64,000 nucleotides of DNA from Anadara kagoshimensis (lineage: Eukaryota; Mollusca; Bivalvia; Arcoida; Arcidae), in assembly GCA_021292105.1 (NCBI GenBank), contig CM037861.1:34688172-34752171 (forward strand), written 5' to 3'. Position 1 is the first letter of the stretch. Each line of letters opens with the position of its first letter. Of the stretch, positions 38,101 to 43,960 are shown piece after piece. The translations under genes were made by a program, and so were the position numbers. The notes under the pieces were generated by a model. It saw only the letters and a program-made list of their open reading frames with translations. It made no database searches and had not been told where the DNA came from.

Positions 38101-39576
38101 CTGAAATTGTCCGAGGCAGCCGACATGATAAAATCAATATTTAATCTAATAACCCAGGGACCTTTCATAAAATTTAGTTTCAATTTATGTAGATCTTCAA
38201 AGATAAGAGGTGAAGATTCACCTTATTAGTATATTGCATAAATAATGGGACAAGCACATTATGTGAAGTAAGACCCCTCCCCACCCTACTGTTGATACTG
38301 TCTGCTGAAATGCCCAAGGTTTAGCGACAGTATATTTATAAATAGTTAAAATAGAATCAAAAGTTCAAAGTAAAACTAGAGGCTCAATTAATGCATGGGT
38401 CTGATAGGCTCACCTGAAAAATACTGGCTAGCTGAATTGTTTAAAGAAAACAGAAACTGAAACCCAAATAATAACAATAATTAACCATTTTCTTTTTCTT
38501 TCACATTTGTGACCTTGACCTTTGAACTGCCAATGACCTTCATCTGCATATCAAAATTTTAATTGTAATTCTAATAAACATGCATATTCAAAGTTTATAG
38601 GTTTCCAATTAACCATTTCACTATAGATAGTTCCCATGTGACGTCACACTGTCCACTTCACAGGTAAAGTAGCGGCCATTTTGTAGGTATTTAGAAAATT
38701 GACTCTTATTAATTCTTTCTAAAATAGGGTGTATAAAATTTATTGTCACATCGTTGTTATGGGAACAAAAATCTTATAAAATATACCAAATCAAAGTAAA
38801 AACATTGGCCATTTCATAAATTTAAAAACTTTATTGATATCCCGATTACTTTTTGAAAAACAATAATTTGAAAATTAACAAATTTGGTTAAAATAGATAG
38901 ATAAATGATATAGATTGCCCAATAAAATGGCGACCACTCTACTGAAAAATTCGTCTGCTAGAGGTCCATGGGAACTTCTATTCTTTTGCAGCTGTGACAT
39001 TGACATATATATCAAAATGATTGTTGTATCAATACCTATAATTTTTTAATATACGTTTATAATTTTTCAGATAATTAACCATTTCACTATTTTTCCACTT
39101 CTGCGACCTTGACCTTTGAAACCATGGCAAAAAATATGAATTGCACTGGTATATTCATGGTTCTGATCAAGTACTATTGAAATTTGTCTAGTAAATAAGT
39201 TAACCACGCACACAAGCCGCACATAATATAGCAACATAAGCTCACTTGACCTTTGGTTATGTGGGTTAATAACGTCAACCTTTTACATCTATAATTTTGG
39301 GAAAGTTTTTTAAATGAAATAGCCAAAAGTATGCTTTAATTGGTCACATGATTCCCTTTTCTTTCTTTCCTTTTTAACAACGTTGTGTTGTTAAAACCTA
39401 ACGTGCTCAATCAGCTGATTAAACTGAAAATGAGAGGTACTCCGAGTAAACCGTGTCAACACAAATGGTAATATACCTGTCTCAGCAACTGTTGCAGCTA
39501 TCACAGATAGGAAATACTTTACTATAAAAGAATCTGCAGTACTGGAAACTGCTGACTGTCTACTGCCACCTGTCAT
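2027..39576 (-). CDS. UCP4: UCP4 / SLC25A27 mitochondrial carrier gene, 8 exons, 3' end outside window
   Basis: Eight short exons on the minus strand splice with consistent phases (100, 105, 63, 85, 123, 113, 85 and 90 bases) into about 254 residues. The product is a mitochondrial inner-membrane SLC25 carrier. All three family signatures of the form PxDxxK are present: PLDLTK (residue 37), PTDLVK (137) and PADVVK (238). The stretch [17 protein letters not shown] is diagnostic of UCP4 rather than SLC25A30 or UCP1-3. UCP4 is linked to neuronal and mitochondrial uncoupling or anion transport in other animals; its substrate is not shown here. The vertebrate protein is about 323 residues, so about 65-70 C-terminal residues lie left of position 1. 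Introns (lowest to highest coordinate: over 2, 2.2, 0.36, 13.7, 2.3, 6.0, 1.0 and 11.2 kb) are filled with satellites and mobile elements. No frameshift or stop was found in the assembled exons. Exon boundaries follow GT-AG and protein similarity, not transcript data. Confidence 0.93.
2117..2430. other. UCP4 intron 7, unique part
   Basis: Unique AT-rich intron sequence between exon 8 and the minisatellite. I tested it for a missing UCP4 exon and found none; the exon 7-8 join is already complete. Confidence 0.6.
2430..4108. repeat. ~37-bp minisatellite in UCP4 intron 7
   Basis: About 45 diverged units with consensus parts AACAGATAGCTCAAAGGTC and CAGTTGAGGTTAGTAGTG. Blocks near 2790-2900, 3170-3260 and 3310-3430 repeat each other as multi-unit duplications. 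It fills most of the intron between exons 7 and 8. Confidence 0.95.
4115..4325 (-). repeat. Tandem repeat of UCP4 exon 7 end plus 5' splice site
   Basis: Read on the minus strand, the exon 7 end and its donor (GATAATTATTATACACATAC then CATATCTAGgtaaggg) recur about six times at 20-42-base spacing into intron 7. At least two downstream copies keep a perfect TCTAG|GTAAGG donor; others read TCTAAGGGA or TCTAGGTATA. The first copy is coding; the rest are intronic. Confidence 0.9.
4288..4372 (-). CDS. UCP4: UCP4 exon 7 (residues 197-224), donor region amplified
   Basis: The exon encodes [20 protein letters not shown] and YYTHTIS, matching LTTYDTVKHYLVL and ITHGLSS of UCP4. The acceptor is tatttcag. 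The donor TCTAG|gtaaggg gives phase 2, which fits exon 8 exactly (AG plus T makes Ser). The last ~27 coding bases plus the donor are repeated several times in the following intron (separate entry). A stop codon (TAA) follows immediately in frame if this donor is skipped. Confidence 0.92.
4732..4844 (-). CDS. UCP4: UCP4 exon 6 (residues 159-196)
   Basis: The exon encodes [20 protein letters not shown] and [11 protein letters not shown], matching [21 protein letters not shown] of UCP4. The acceptor is ttatgaag and the donor GGGAG|gtaaat. The intron before it is 13.7 kb, the longest complete intron in the window. Confidence 0.94.
4845..5211. other. UCP4 intron 5, no feature seen
   Basis: AT-rich intron sequence with no coding or repeat signal that I could support. 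Confidence 0.5.
5212..5379 (+). mobile_element. 5' end fragment of the ACAAGAGGCCC element family
   Basis: It starts ACAAGAGGCCCAATAGGGTC and keeps the subterminal CCGCTCACCTG. After about 165 bases it is interrupted at a TA by the Tigger-type terminus at 5380. No clear continuation was recognised beyond 12918. Confidence 0.6.
5746..7135 (+). repeat. 145-bp tandem array inside element
   Basis: The landmark ATACATCAAAATGATCGTTG recurs at 5891, 6036, 6181, 6326, 6471, 6616, 6761, 6906 and 7051, exactly 145 bases each time, with a diverged first unit at 5746. Each unit contains TGACCTTGACCTTTRAACC and a second TGACCTTT or AACCTTTT. Confidence 0.95.
7455..7469. promoter_or_regulatory. Perfect AGGTCA-CCT-TGACCT palindrome (ERE type)
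   Basis: Two AGGTCA half-sites inverted with a 3-base spacer, within the longer palindrome CTAGGTCACCTTGACCTAG. It matches the oestrogen-receptor consensus exactly. Function is untested. Confidence 0.6.
7650..7678 (+). other. 3' terminal hairpin of subfamily A element
   Basis: Arm AGCTCACATGACC, loop TTT, arm GGTCAGGTGAGCT: 13 base steps with one A-G mismatch at a fixed position. CTAAAAA follows directly. Confidence 0.9.
7684..8671. other. Probable internal part of the Tigger element, no gene seen
   Basis: About 1 kb of AT-rich sequence between two nested elements. By position it should be the 3' internal sequence of the composite Tigger transposon. I see no coding signal. Confidence 0.4.
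8676..9910 (+). mobile_element. Full-length ACAAGAGGCCC family element, subfamily B
   Basis: It starts after ACAA with GAGGCCCATGGGCCTTAACG, then subterminal CGCTCACCTGTGAC. It has about five diverged ~145-base units, a 3' domain unlike subfamily A (with TAATGGCGGCCATCTTGTTG) and a hairpin at 9875-9905 (arm AGCTCATCTGAGCC, loop TTT, arm GGGTCAGGTGAGCT, one base changed from the paired state), then CTAAAAA. It is inserted directly beside the transposase C-terminal remnant. Antisense to UCP4. Confidence 0.85.
9914..12226 (-). pseudogene. Tigger/pogo (TIGD-like) transposase, broken
   Basis: Fragments in order on the minus strand give a CENP-B/pogo transposase. They are an N-terminal helix-turn-helix ([20 protein letters not shown], near 12130), the DDE core, and a C-terminal acidic tail with [14 protein letters not shown] (10100-10170). 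Core motifs seen are [29 protein letters not shown] and [12 protein letters not shown]. In the family the first motif is NADETGLF, so the first catalytic Asp is replaced by Tyr; the second (DNCPAH) and third (MDQG) are kept. There are frameshifts near 11335, 11590 and 10190, and an 891-base insertion at a TA just after FRHAGF. It cannot encode an active enzyme. Confidence 0.85.
10216..11106. mobile_element. 891-bp TA-flanked non-autonomous pogo/mariner-like element
   Basis: Ends are CAGTAAAACCTCTCTAAACC and, inverted, CAGTGAAACCTCCCTAAACG, each flanked by TA (10214-10215 and 11107-11108). Near both ends, further TCCGG, TTTAG and AGAGAG motifs give sub-terminal repeats. No open frame. Removing it and one TA makes the transposase read continuously from FRHAGF into [10 protein letters not shown], which proves the insertion point. 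Confidence 0.88.
12227..12916. other. 5' region and terminus of the Tigger element
   Basis: Non-coding sequence upstream of the transposase remnant. It ends in repeated motifs GAGATATCYGAGTTCRAGATAAC (two near 12785-12810 and two at 12865-12905) and the terminal CAACTG next to TA. Repeated subterminal motifs are typical transposase-binding sites. Confidence 0.55.
12957..13330 (+). mobile_element. Short diverged ACAAGAGGCCC family copy
   Basis: It starts GAGGCCCAAAAGAGC with a subterminal AATGCTCAAC, keeps a 3'-domain remnant (CAGAGGAGAAGATCAAA) and ends at GCCATAAGCTCAACTGGC without an intact hairpin. Most internal repeats are missing. Antisense to UCP4. Confidence 0.55.
13330..13905 (+). 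mobile_element. Internal-array fragment of the same family
   Basis: Three to four diverged ~145-base units (TGACCTTTGAACCCATGACC, TTTATAGTTTTCAAGATAAT) that end in the pre-3' domain (GGACATGACTTGACCTTTGA). Neither terminus is present. Confidence 0.7.
13906..14228. other. Intron sequence, no feature seen
   Basis: No coding, RNA or repeat signal that I could support. Confidence 0.4.
14233..15524 (+). mobile_element. Full-length diverged ACAAGAGGCCC family element, subfamily B/C
   Basis: It follows ACAA, starts GAGGTCCATGAGCCTTAATG, holds about five diverged internal units and a distinct 3' domain (TTTCCCCTTTATGGGCCCC). It ends with a paired hairpin: arm CTGAGCC, loop TTT, arm GGCTCAG at 15496-15512, then GTGAGCTAAAA. 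Antisense to UCP4. Confidence 0.8.
15525..15591 (+). repeat. Tandem duplicate of the element 3' end
   Basis: The last ~65 bases (GACGGATGAAGATAGATG to the hairpin and GGTGAGCTAATAA) repeat directly after the end at 15524. The second hairpin (15564-15580) has identical arms. Confidence 0.85.
15592..16169. other. Intron sequence downstream of hAT-like remnant
   Basis: Minus-strand frames here (for example 15883-16083) may be decayed downstream parts of the hAT-like frame at 16170-16652, but no family motif is visible. A short direct repeat of TGACAGRTGACCMCTCTACAAAG lies near 15818 and 15867. Confidence 0.35.
16170..16652 (-). pseudogene. TTF-type zinc-finger fragment, hAT-transposase-like
   Basis: A 160-codon frame contains [20 protein letters not shown] then [20 protein letters not shown] followed by SESHKQA. 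The order W-L-Y, CxxC, F-EGC, the K-LDS segment, and two His near the end matches the TTF-type zinc finger at the N-terminus of hAT transposases and their domesticated relatives (ZNF862-like). The frame ends shortly after. The next residues ([14 protein letters not shown]) continue in another frame near 16205, so it is broken. The first 35 residues look non-native. It lies inside UCP4 intron 5 in the same orientation as the host gene. Family identification is by motif only. Confidence 0.6.
16653..17329. other. Intron sequence, no feature seen
   Basis: No supported gene or repeat. The segment around 16700-17000 is richer in G+C than its neighbours. Confidence 0.4.
17330..17692 (+). mobile_element. 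3' domain fragment, ACAAGAGGCCC family, subfamily B
   Basis: It carries the subfamily B 3' domain (CATGAAAAACATAATTTTAATG, TTTGCCTGCACCTTTTGG) and ends GGTGAGCTAAAAAA. The hairpin is decayed (GGACCTTCGGTATAGG). The 5' end and array are missing. Confidence 0.75.
17693..18110 (+). mobile_element. 3' domain fragment, ACAAGAGGCCC family, subfamily A
   Basis: Starts at TTAGGTCATGCAATTGACCC and runs through the A-type 3' domain to GAGGAGAAGTCGAAAATAG, where homology stops before the microsatellite and hairpin. The ERE-type palindrome is decayed here (GGGTCACCTTTACCT). Confidence 0.7.
18111..18588. other. UCP4 intron 5 flank, no feature seen
   Basis: Intron sequence leading to exon 5. Small overlapping frames have no recognisable content. 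Confidence 0.4.
18589..18711 (-). CDS. UCP4: UCP4 exon 5 (residues 118-158, second carrier signature)
   Basis: The exon encodes [19 protein letters not shown] followed by [20 protein letters not shown], the second carrier repeat with signature PTDLVK. The insert [10 protein letters not shown] is the most UCP4-specific part of the gene. The acceptor is tcctatag and the donor CCAAG|gtaaag. A 43-bp satellite begins about 180 bases upstream in the intron. Confidence 0.95.
18890..20815. repeat. ~43-bp satellite in UCP4 intron 4
   Basis: About 38-40 units with parts ATATGTCAGTCATYGAGG and ATATATTGTACAGGGTGATC plus TTATAA. Near 18900-19110 a shorter unit alternates, giving a ~77-base higher-order repeat. 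It is interrupted at 19525-19900 by non-satellite DNA. Confidence 0.95.
19525..19900. other. Non-satellite block inside the 43-bp array, with palindrome
   Basis: Unique DNA with satellite on both sides. It contains three TATGGACCG motifs and a perfect 22-base palindrome at 19777-19798 (arm GTGTATGGACC and its inverse). No terminal repeats or target duplication were recognised. Confidence 0.6.
20997..21081 (-). CDS. UCP4: UCP4 exon 4 (residues 90-117)
   Basis: The exon encodes [16 protein letters not shown] and the following loop up to FPMW. The acceptor is tttttcag. The donor ATGTG|gttagt is a slightly weak 5' site. Phase 1 in and 2 out agrees with both neighbours. It corresponds to VYSGGRMVTYEHLRE of the vertebrate protein. 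Confidence 0.92.
21082..21352. other. UCP4 intron 3 flank, no feature seen
   Basis: Ordinary AT-rich intron sequence between exon 4 and the next element copy. Confidence 0.4.
21357..21589 (+). mobile_element. 5' fragment, ACAAGAGGCCC family
   Basis: It follows ACAA and starts GAGGCACATGGGCCTTAACG, then TTCACCTGGG. It resembles the 14233 copy for about 200 bases (GTACATATCTCATGC, GGTTCAATGGTC) and then stops where the next element begins. Confidence 0.7.
21590..23720 (+). mobile_element. Full-length element, subfamily D (166-bp array)
   Basis: The same end architecture with unrelated internal repeats. The 5' hairpin (21591-21611) has arms AGGCTCAG and CTGAGCCT with loop TGTGG, followed by CGCTCACCTGAC. 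About eleven ~166-base units follow (CATAGGGTCCAATGTTAAAC, GCTGGCGGCCATGTTTTTTG). An ACTG/ACGG microsatellite (23605-23672) precedes the 3' hairpin (23686-23715: arm AGCTCACATGGCC, loop TTTA, arm GGCCAGGTGAGCT) and CTAAAAA. It is preceded by ACCA rather than ACAA. Antisense to UCP4. Confidence 0.87.
23721..24897 (+). mobile_element. Diverged array fragment, left of nested insertion
   Basis: Seven to eight diverged ~145-base units without a recognisable 5' end. It stops at CAATACCTACAA, where the element at 24898 is inserted. The right-hand remainder resumes at 26450. Confidence 0.7.
24898..26449 (+). mobile_element. Full-length element with A-type 5' half and B-type 3' half
   Basis: The 5' end (GAGGCCCATGGGCCTGATAC through GATAACTAATGGCTAGC) is that of subfamily A, as at 5652 and 34151. 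The 3' domain (CCCAGGTATGCTGAATCC, TAACGGCGGCCATCTTG) and hairpin (26414-26444: arm AGCTCATCTGAGCC, loop TTT, arm GGCTCAGGTGAGCT, one T-G wobble) are those of subfamily B. Six to seven internal units change type near 25680. It is nested in an older copy. Antisense to UCP4. Confidence 0.85.
26450..26830 (+). mobile_element. Diverged element fragment, right of nested insertion
   Basis: Begins TTGATAGTTTTCTAGATATATTG, comparable to the 15140 region of the 14233 copy. It contains a ~60-base tandem duplication (ATAGTTATTTTAATAATTCC). No 3' hairpin; homology fades near 26830. Confidence 0.6.
26831..27102. other. UCP4 intron 3, flank of exon 3
   Basis: No feature seen except an ATCTAGRT-rich palindromic patch (ACCTAGATCAGTTGTAGATC near 26975). 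Confidence 0.35.
27103..27165 (-). CDS. UCP4: UCP4 exon 3 (residues 69-89)
   Basis: This 63-base exon encodes [20 protein letters not shown], the matrix amphipathic helix and start of helix 2; human UCP4 has EEEGFLKLWQG followed by TPAIYRHV. The acceptor is aattttag and the donor GTTA|gtaagt. It is separated from exon 2 by a 1-kb intron containing one complete short mobile element. Confidence 0.92.
27440..28108 (+). mobile_element. Short complete ACAAGAGGCCC family element in UCP4 intron 2
   Basis: It follows ACAA and starts GAGGCCCATTGGCCTGATAC and ACTCACCTGG. It has only about two internal units, a shortened 3' domain, an AC-rich microsatellite remnant (28046-28066) and a diverged hairpin with arms AGCTCAA and TTGAGCT, then CTAAAAA. 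Antisense to UCP4. Confidence 0.8.
28186..28290 (-). CDS. UCP4: UCP4 exon 2 (residues 34-68, first carrier signature)
   Basis: The acceptor is tattttag and the donor ATAG|gtaaga. The exon encodes [18 protein letters not shown], the first SLC25 signature with its conserved TRLQ continuation, then the first matrix loop. The loop is several residues shorter than in human UCP4. Phase is 1 in and 1 out. Confidence 0.92.
28303..29934. other. UCP4 intron 1: decayed repeats, no gene
   Basis: A start resembling the family (ACAAGAGCTCCAATTAGGCC at 28303) is followed by unrelated sequence. A different dispersed repeat with a GGGCAATAACTCCTGTAAAA body (28858) and ATGGACGGATGGACAGAC tail (28991) is present. 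The 168-codon frame at 28957-29463 has no recognisable domain. Confidence 0.4.
29935..31175. repeat. CAT/ATC-rich complex satellite in UCP4 intron 1
   Basis: Runs of (ATC)n mixed with longer units such as ATATCTCCTCATGTCACATC and AACATGAAAACATTGGC. Overlapping Ser- and His-rich frames on the plus strand are artefacts of the trinucleotide. Confidence 0.93.
31245..31490. repeat. Two-copy ~123-bp tandem duplication
   Basis: GATCTATGCATAGTGYGACG to ATATGAAAGAGACAA occurs at 31245-31368 and 31369-31490, almost identical. Each copy contains the junction ACAA-TGTACC that is interrupted by an element in the 34-36 kb paralogue. Confidence 0.92.
31245..32266. repeat. Segmental duplication, copy 1 (no insertion)
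   Basis: Roughly 0.8-1 kb similar to 34105-34150 plus 36162-36982. Shared landmarks are ACCAAACCATGTATTGCT, GTATGTAACTGGATMATTTG, GAGATCAGTTCGCCA and CGTTCACTATCGTGAAA. A 96-codon frame (31978-32268) exists only in this copy; stops break it in the other, so I do not call a gene. Confidence 0.88.
32492..32672. mobile_element. 181-bp fold-back (snapback) element
   Basis: Two ~66-base near-perfect inverted arms (GAAATCCTCACAGTCTGAAT, TAAAGCACTGTAAAGGGG, ACGTAACCTTTCC, and their inverse) leave a ~50-base centre that contains a further GGTTACGTTTTGG copy. It looks like a MITE or fold-back element. ACCATC occurs at 32481 and 32679, outside both arms, a possible imperfect target duplication. Confidence 0.8.
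32680..34104. other. UCP4 intron 1, mostly unique
   Basis: No gene found. CCAAAATGGCGGCGAC at 33523 matches the YY1 consensus, and weak opposing frames overlap at 33681-34077. An alternative promoter is conceivable but unsupported. Confidence 0.35.
34151..36161 (+). mobile_element. Full-length, little-diverged subfamily A element with known empty site
   Basis: It starts GAGGCCCATGGGCCTGATAC after AAAGAAACAA. It has ten units, nine spaced 142-145 bases (34388 to 35545), the A-type 3' domain, a CGCA/ACAC microsatellite (36088-36115), a hairpin (36128-36156: arm AGCTCACATGACC, loop TTC, arm GGTCAGGTGAGCT) and CTAAAAA. The internal units are very similar to each other, suggesting a young copy. 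Antisense to UCP4. Confidence 0.9.
35948..35962. promoter_or_regulatory. Perfect AGGTCA-CCT-TGACCT palindrome (ERE type)
   Basis: Same position in the 3' domain as at 7455, within CTAGGTCACCTTGACCTAG. Confidence 0.6.
36983..38000 (+). mobile_element. Old diverged array fragment of the same family
   Basis: Six to seven strongly diverged units (TGTGACCTTGACCTTTGAAT, TATACAGTGTTTTTCC interrupting) and a remnant of the tail (CACACACACACTTTGTGCTATGCC, 37983). Both ends are lost. Confidence 0.65.
38001..38374. other. Intron sequence, no feature seen
   Basis: Nothing supported. Confidence 0.35.
38379..39270 (+). mobile_element. Old near-complete family element close to UCP4 exon 1
   Basis: It starts GAGGCTCAATTAATGCATGG then GGCTCACCTGAAAA and ends AGCTCACTTGACC, TTT, GGTTATGTGGGTT, a decayed hairpin about 200 bases from the exon 1 donor. 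The internal units are strongly diverged and interrupted near 38625-38970. Antisense to UCP4. Confidence 0.7.
39477..39576 (-). CDS. UCP4: UCP4 exon 1 (start codon, residues 1-33)
   Basis: The exon begins [12 protein letters not shown] and includes the first transmembrane helix, with [14 protein letters not shown] matching the UCP4 pattern KFLLSGCAATVAEL. The donor GACAG|gtatat leaves phase 1 and joins exon 2 to read [13 protein letters not shown] chose this ATG because it is the only one upstream in frame close to the helix and gives an N-terminus of normal UCP4 length. A non-coding 5' exon further upstream is possible. No clear TATA element was seen. Confidence 0.9.
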
Positions 39577-40315
39577 TTCTGTTTCAATACTGTAAAGTCA
39601 CAAATGTATCTACCACGACCATGCAACATGCGTTCACATGATACTACAGGATAAAGTAAAACGTGTTCCGGTGGCTTCAACGGGAGATAAATCGATTTCA
39701 CCTCGTGCCCATTTGCTGATTTGATTGCAATTTCCGATTTAAGCAGCAAGTCATACAGTTTAATACTGATAATATCGCTGAAGTAATGGCGTATTATAAA
39801 CTAAGGAATACTCCCTCATGCAAAGTATTTTCTTAGCCAAATTTGGTAAAATATATTTTGGTCCTTTTGCATCTTTTCAACATCTTGAAAAAAAGCGCAC
39901 TACTGACGAGAAATCATGTATTCCGAAATTACCGTCTAGTGCACAGGCGCTTTGGGTCAGGTATTTTTTTTCCCAATTTATTATTTTATCAACCAAGCAA
40001 TGCTATATTTTGCTATTTTATCATATCTGACAACGTTCTGAACTAAATGCACCAGAAATAAACTGATTTTATTGCACTTTAAAATTCTCTTGATTTTCTC
40101 TATATCTCGTTTTTGCTGAAGCATTAAAGAAGGCAGGAAGTACTGACCAGTCTTTGGTGATAATGTTATTTACCTGATCGCTGAGGCGTGAAAGGAACCA
40201 GGTAGTATCAGTAGATAACGTTAATTAGTAAGACTAATTAAGAGACTTCCATGAAGAGTGATTCCATGAATCATACGTGAATTCATCTAATTTACCTTTT
40301 TAAACCAAGGGACAT

Positions 40316-40374
<59 letters not shown>

Positions 40375-42144
40375 TTTAGCACACAAGATTATCTTTTTTT
40401 GTGTATATTTTTATAGCACGATGTTCTATTTCCATATAAAAGAATGATTCCCAAAACGCCGAGCTAAACGCCTATATAAATATATACGCAAGAAACTAGA
40501 TTACACCCCTTTCTAAAGGCCTACTTCGAGGCCAAGTACAAATAAATCTTTGTGTAAATTAAAATATATACGTTGCATATGAATAACATTTTTCCTTTTT
40601 TAAAATGACGTGTGTAGAAGCTGACTTTACCGGTTATTTATTTTTCTATTTTATTTCAATGTTGTTATTTTGCGCCAAAGTGTAGCGCTACTGTCAGAAA
40701 TTGCCATTACTTTGCTAGCACAAAAACAAAAACTCAGGTGTCACAATGACTTGTTTTGTTTTGCGTCATAATGCGTATACGTTGTGTCTATTTATGGTAT
40801 GCCAGTGTCGGTTTTCAAAGCAGAATACTTCGATTTAGGTCGTCATACTTGTATTTAGATGAAATCAATGATAGAAGGCACTCAAGAAACTCTGTTGTTA
40901 GAGCCACCCATACTTCAAAGAAAATGCTTGACACCTGTGGAGCATTTTCCATACCACATAGTGTTGCTAAGAGTTCATGGTAAAGACCAGTTTGAAGCTT
41001 TGTCAAGAGCAGCCATAACGTAAAGCTTTTAGTGCTGTGGACTTTACTGATATAACCCGTTTGTTACAAGATGCTAAGTCCAGTCAATATATAATAGTCA
41101 TCATCAGAAAGGCAATTTTCATAATCGAAATCAAATTCTCTATTTTTACTATAAAATATTCTTATTTGGAGATTGTTTAAATAATTCGGTGATTTCCATT
41201 GTATGTAGATTTGATGAAACTTTTTTCATCTTTGAAGCGTCAACCACTACTGAAGGTTTTATATTTTGTCTACATACATGATTACAGCATATGCGAACAC
41301 CAGATGTTGCAAGGATAAATGTCAGTTCTTGCCTGAATTGTTGCAAGTTTCAGGGCGGAAACTTTTTCTTTGAAAATGAAGCAAATGGCAATTTATTTGC
41401 CGCAGCTCAAAATGGGTAGGTCTATACATTCAGATTTCAGGTCTACCCGACCAATCGGAGGTTCATGATATTCAGTCTTGTCCAGCTAGTGACATTAATT
41501 ACATATGAAACCTACTCCGACTTTTCGTCTATGACCTTTCTTCGTGTGACAAATGCACTTAGAAAAGTTAATGTTTTGGCATTTAGTTACTAGTATAGGT
41601 AAACAACATTGACCTGTCCGCTTGACCTTTGATTTAAATAGTCATCATGGGCGAGTAGATTCAAGTAAAAGAGATCATGCGTGTATATTTCGTCTACCTG
41701 ATGTGAACACTAATCATGGATAATGTGTATATGTATTAACTGCTAATGCTAATACTACCTACATATTGGATGGACCCTAGCTCCTATATGAATATTCCTA
41801 ATGAAAGGTCAAACGGACAGGTCAATGTTGTTTACCTATACGTGTTCAACATACACAAAACACACAGGAAATGACAAATGGCCTTAAACTGGATTGTAAT
41901 GTCGTTATATATATTGTACACGTATAAAACAAATATGCGTGCATGTTTTTTTTCTTTTATGTTATTTGTGGCAGAAATAAAATAATATTGCATTTGAATT
42001 CTAACACAAAGTAAGATAAAAAGGAAATAAAGCCGTAAAATATATTTTATTAAAATGAACTTATTGTAAAAAAGGTTCCAAAATGGTTGATATGCCTAGG
42101 AGTGGTTTTGGGGATGAGCTCCCAAATGCTATTTAAATGCTCCT
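39577..42144. other. Region upstream of UCP4: probable promoter area, no other gene
   Basis: UCP4 transcription should start here, but I cannot place the start. No CpG-rich block or TATA box is evident. It contains one (AG)n microsatellite. Small frames on both strands (40756-41006, 41149-41346) have no recognisable content. Confidence 0.4.
40319..40372. repeat. (AG)n microsatellite
   Basis: About 26 uninterrupted AG repeats. Confidence 0.98.
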
Positions 42145-42639
42145 TTGGTACGCGCAATTCATAGCCTCTGTCAACCAAATGTCCATCTCCTACCTTCCCG
42201 TGGTTGGAACCGTTGCCGACAGATTGGAGAAGGGGCGAAGGCGAGATACTGGCGCCTTAAAACCAGTGCTTCGGGTAGATGGGATTCGTTAGCCCTGGAG
42301 GGCAGCTCGTCTAGGAGAAGGAAAACTCTGATTTAAAACCTCCGCTGCCTTGCGGCTATACCCTATGGACAGGGAAAGGCTACGGGAGATAACCCAGACA
42401 GAAAACCGGGGAGATGACATCCGAAAGCAGAGAAATGCAATCATCTACGGGAAGGACAACCCAGAGAGAAAACCCGGTCCACCAGTGCGGAGGTTTGGCA
42501 TAGGGCTAACAACCCTATACTGTAAAAACTGATATCGTTACAGAAACTGCAAGTATAGAAATTACCACGGATCCAACAGCGGACTCTTGCCACACTGATG
42601 GCGGTATGACCATGATAAATGCGAATAGAGTTTGCTAGG

Positions 42640-43911
42640 ACCCAAAACCACTATTAAAGTGGGAGCATGGAACGTTCGAACCATGTTGAGCCATCCAAAT
42701 TAGTTCAAGTCACCAGAGAGATGCAACGATACAATCTTGATCTTGTTGGCGTGAGCGAGACCCGTTGGACAGGAACAGGCAAGAGTAAATCTAGCGATGG
42801 TACAGTCATCCTACACTCAGGACATCAGGATAAACACATCCATGGAGTGGCTCTACTTATAGCCAAAGAGAAAGCTAACACCCTCATGGAATGGGAACCA
42901 ATAAATGAAAGATTACATCGTGCACGATTCAATTCAAAGTACAGCAAGCTAACAATCATTCAGTGCTATGCTCCAACAAATGAGGCCGAAGACGAAACAA
43001 AAGATGAGTGGTATGAACAACTGCAATCCACCATTTCGAAAGTACCTCAACACGATGTTCTTCTTGTCATAGGCGACTTCAATGCAAAGATTGGCAGTGA
43101 TAACACCACGTTTGAGAAAGTCATGGGGAGACATGGGTGTGGAACCATCAATGATAACGGAGAAAGACTCGTCGAGACTTGTCAAAACAACAATCTGGTC
43201 ATTGGGAATACCATCTTCCCCCACAAAGACATTCATAAACTTACATGGAAATCACCTGATGGAAGGACAACCAACCAGATAGACCATATTATCATCAATG
43301 GTAAATGGAGGAGATCGCTAAAAGATGTAAGAGTTTATCGAGGCGCTGACGTCAACTCAGACCACTACCTTGTAGTAGCACCAATTAAACTTAAACTAAG
43401 AAAGAATCAACCTAGTCAACAAGCTAAGAAACTTGACATCCAGAAGCTAAAATCTACACATACTGTAAGGCAATTCCAACTTCAACTACGGAACAGATTT
43501 CAAGTGCTGTCTGATGATGCACAAGATGTAGAGACAGACTGGGATAACATCAAGAAAACGTATATAGAAACAGCAGAAAAAGTACTTGGATTCAGGAAGA
43601 GAAAATCTAAAGACTGGATAACACCAGGAACGATAGCAAGAATCGACAAGAGAAAGGACATCAAAAGTAAAATACTTAGTACGAAATCCACCAGACTGAT
43701 TGAAAAGCTACATAAAGAATATAAAGAAGCTGATAAAGAAGTCAAAAAGAGTGCTAGACAAGACAAAAGAAGCTTCCTTGACCAGCAAGCACAGGAGGCC
43801 GAAACAGCAGCTAGTAAAGGAGAGATGGGAAAGGTGTATAAGATCACTAAAAGTCTGAGTAGAAATAACAACACAGCTATCACAAATGTGAAAGATAAAC
43901 ATGTACTGTAA
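42640..43911 (+). pseudogene. Retrotransposon AP-type endonuclease region, frameshifted
   Basis: The frame encodes an exonuclease-endonuclease-phosphatase fold. Motifs in order are GVSETRWTGTGKSKS, VIGDFNAKIGSDN (catalytic GDFN, near 43070), TNQIDHIIINGKWR and SDHYLVVAPIKLKL (catalytic SDH, near 43355). The conserved start GAWNVRTM lies upstream in another frame, so one base is missing near 42685. A stop at 43909 with a further shift near 43938 separates this part from the RT. A Lys/Asp-rich linker (about residues 300-400) joins the two domains in the intact family. Confidence 0.9.
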
Positions 43912-43960
43912 TTACCAGTGAAAAAAACAAGCTGATAGATGGGTTCAATATTTTAAAGAG

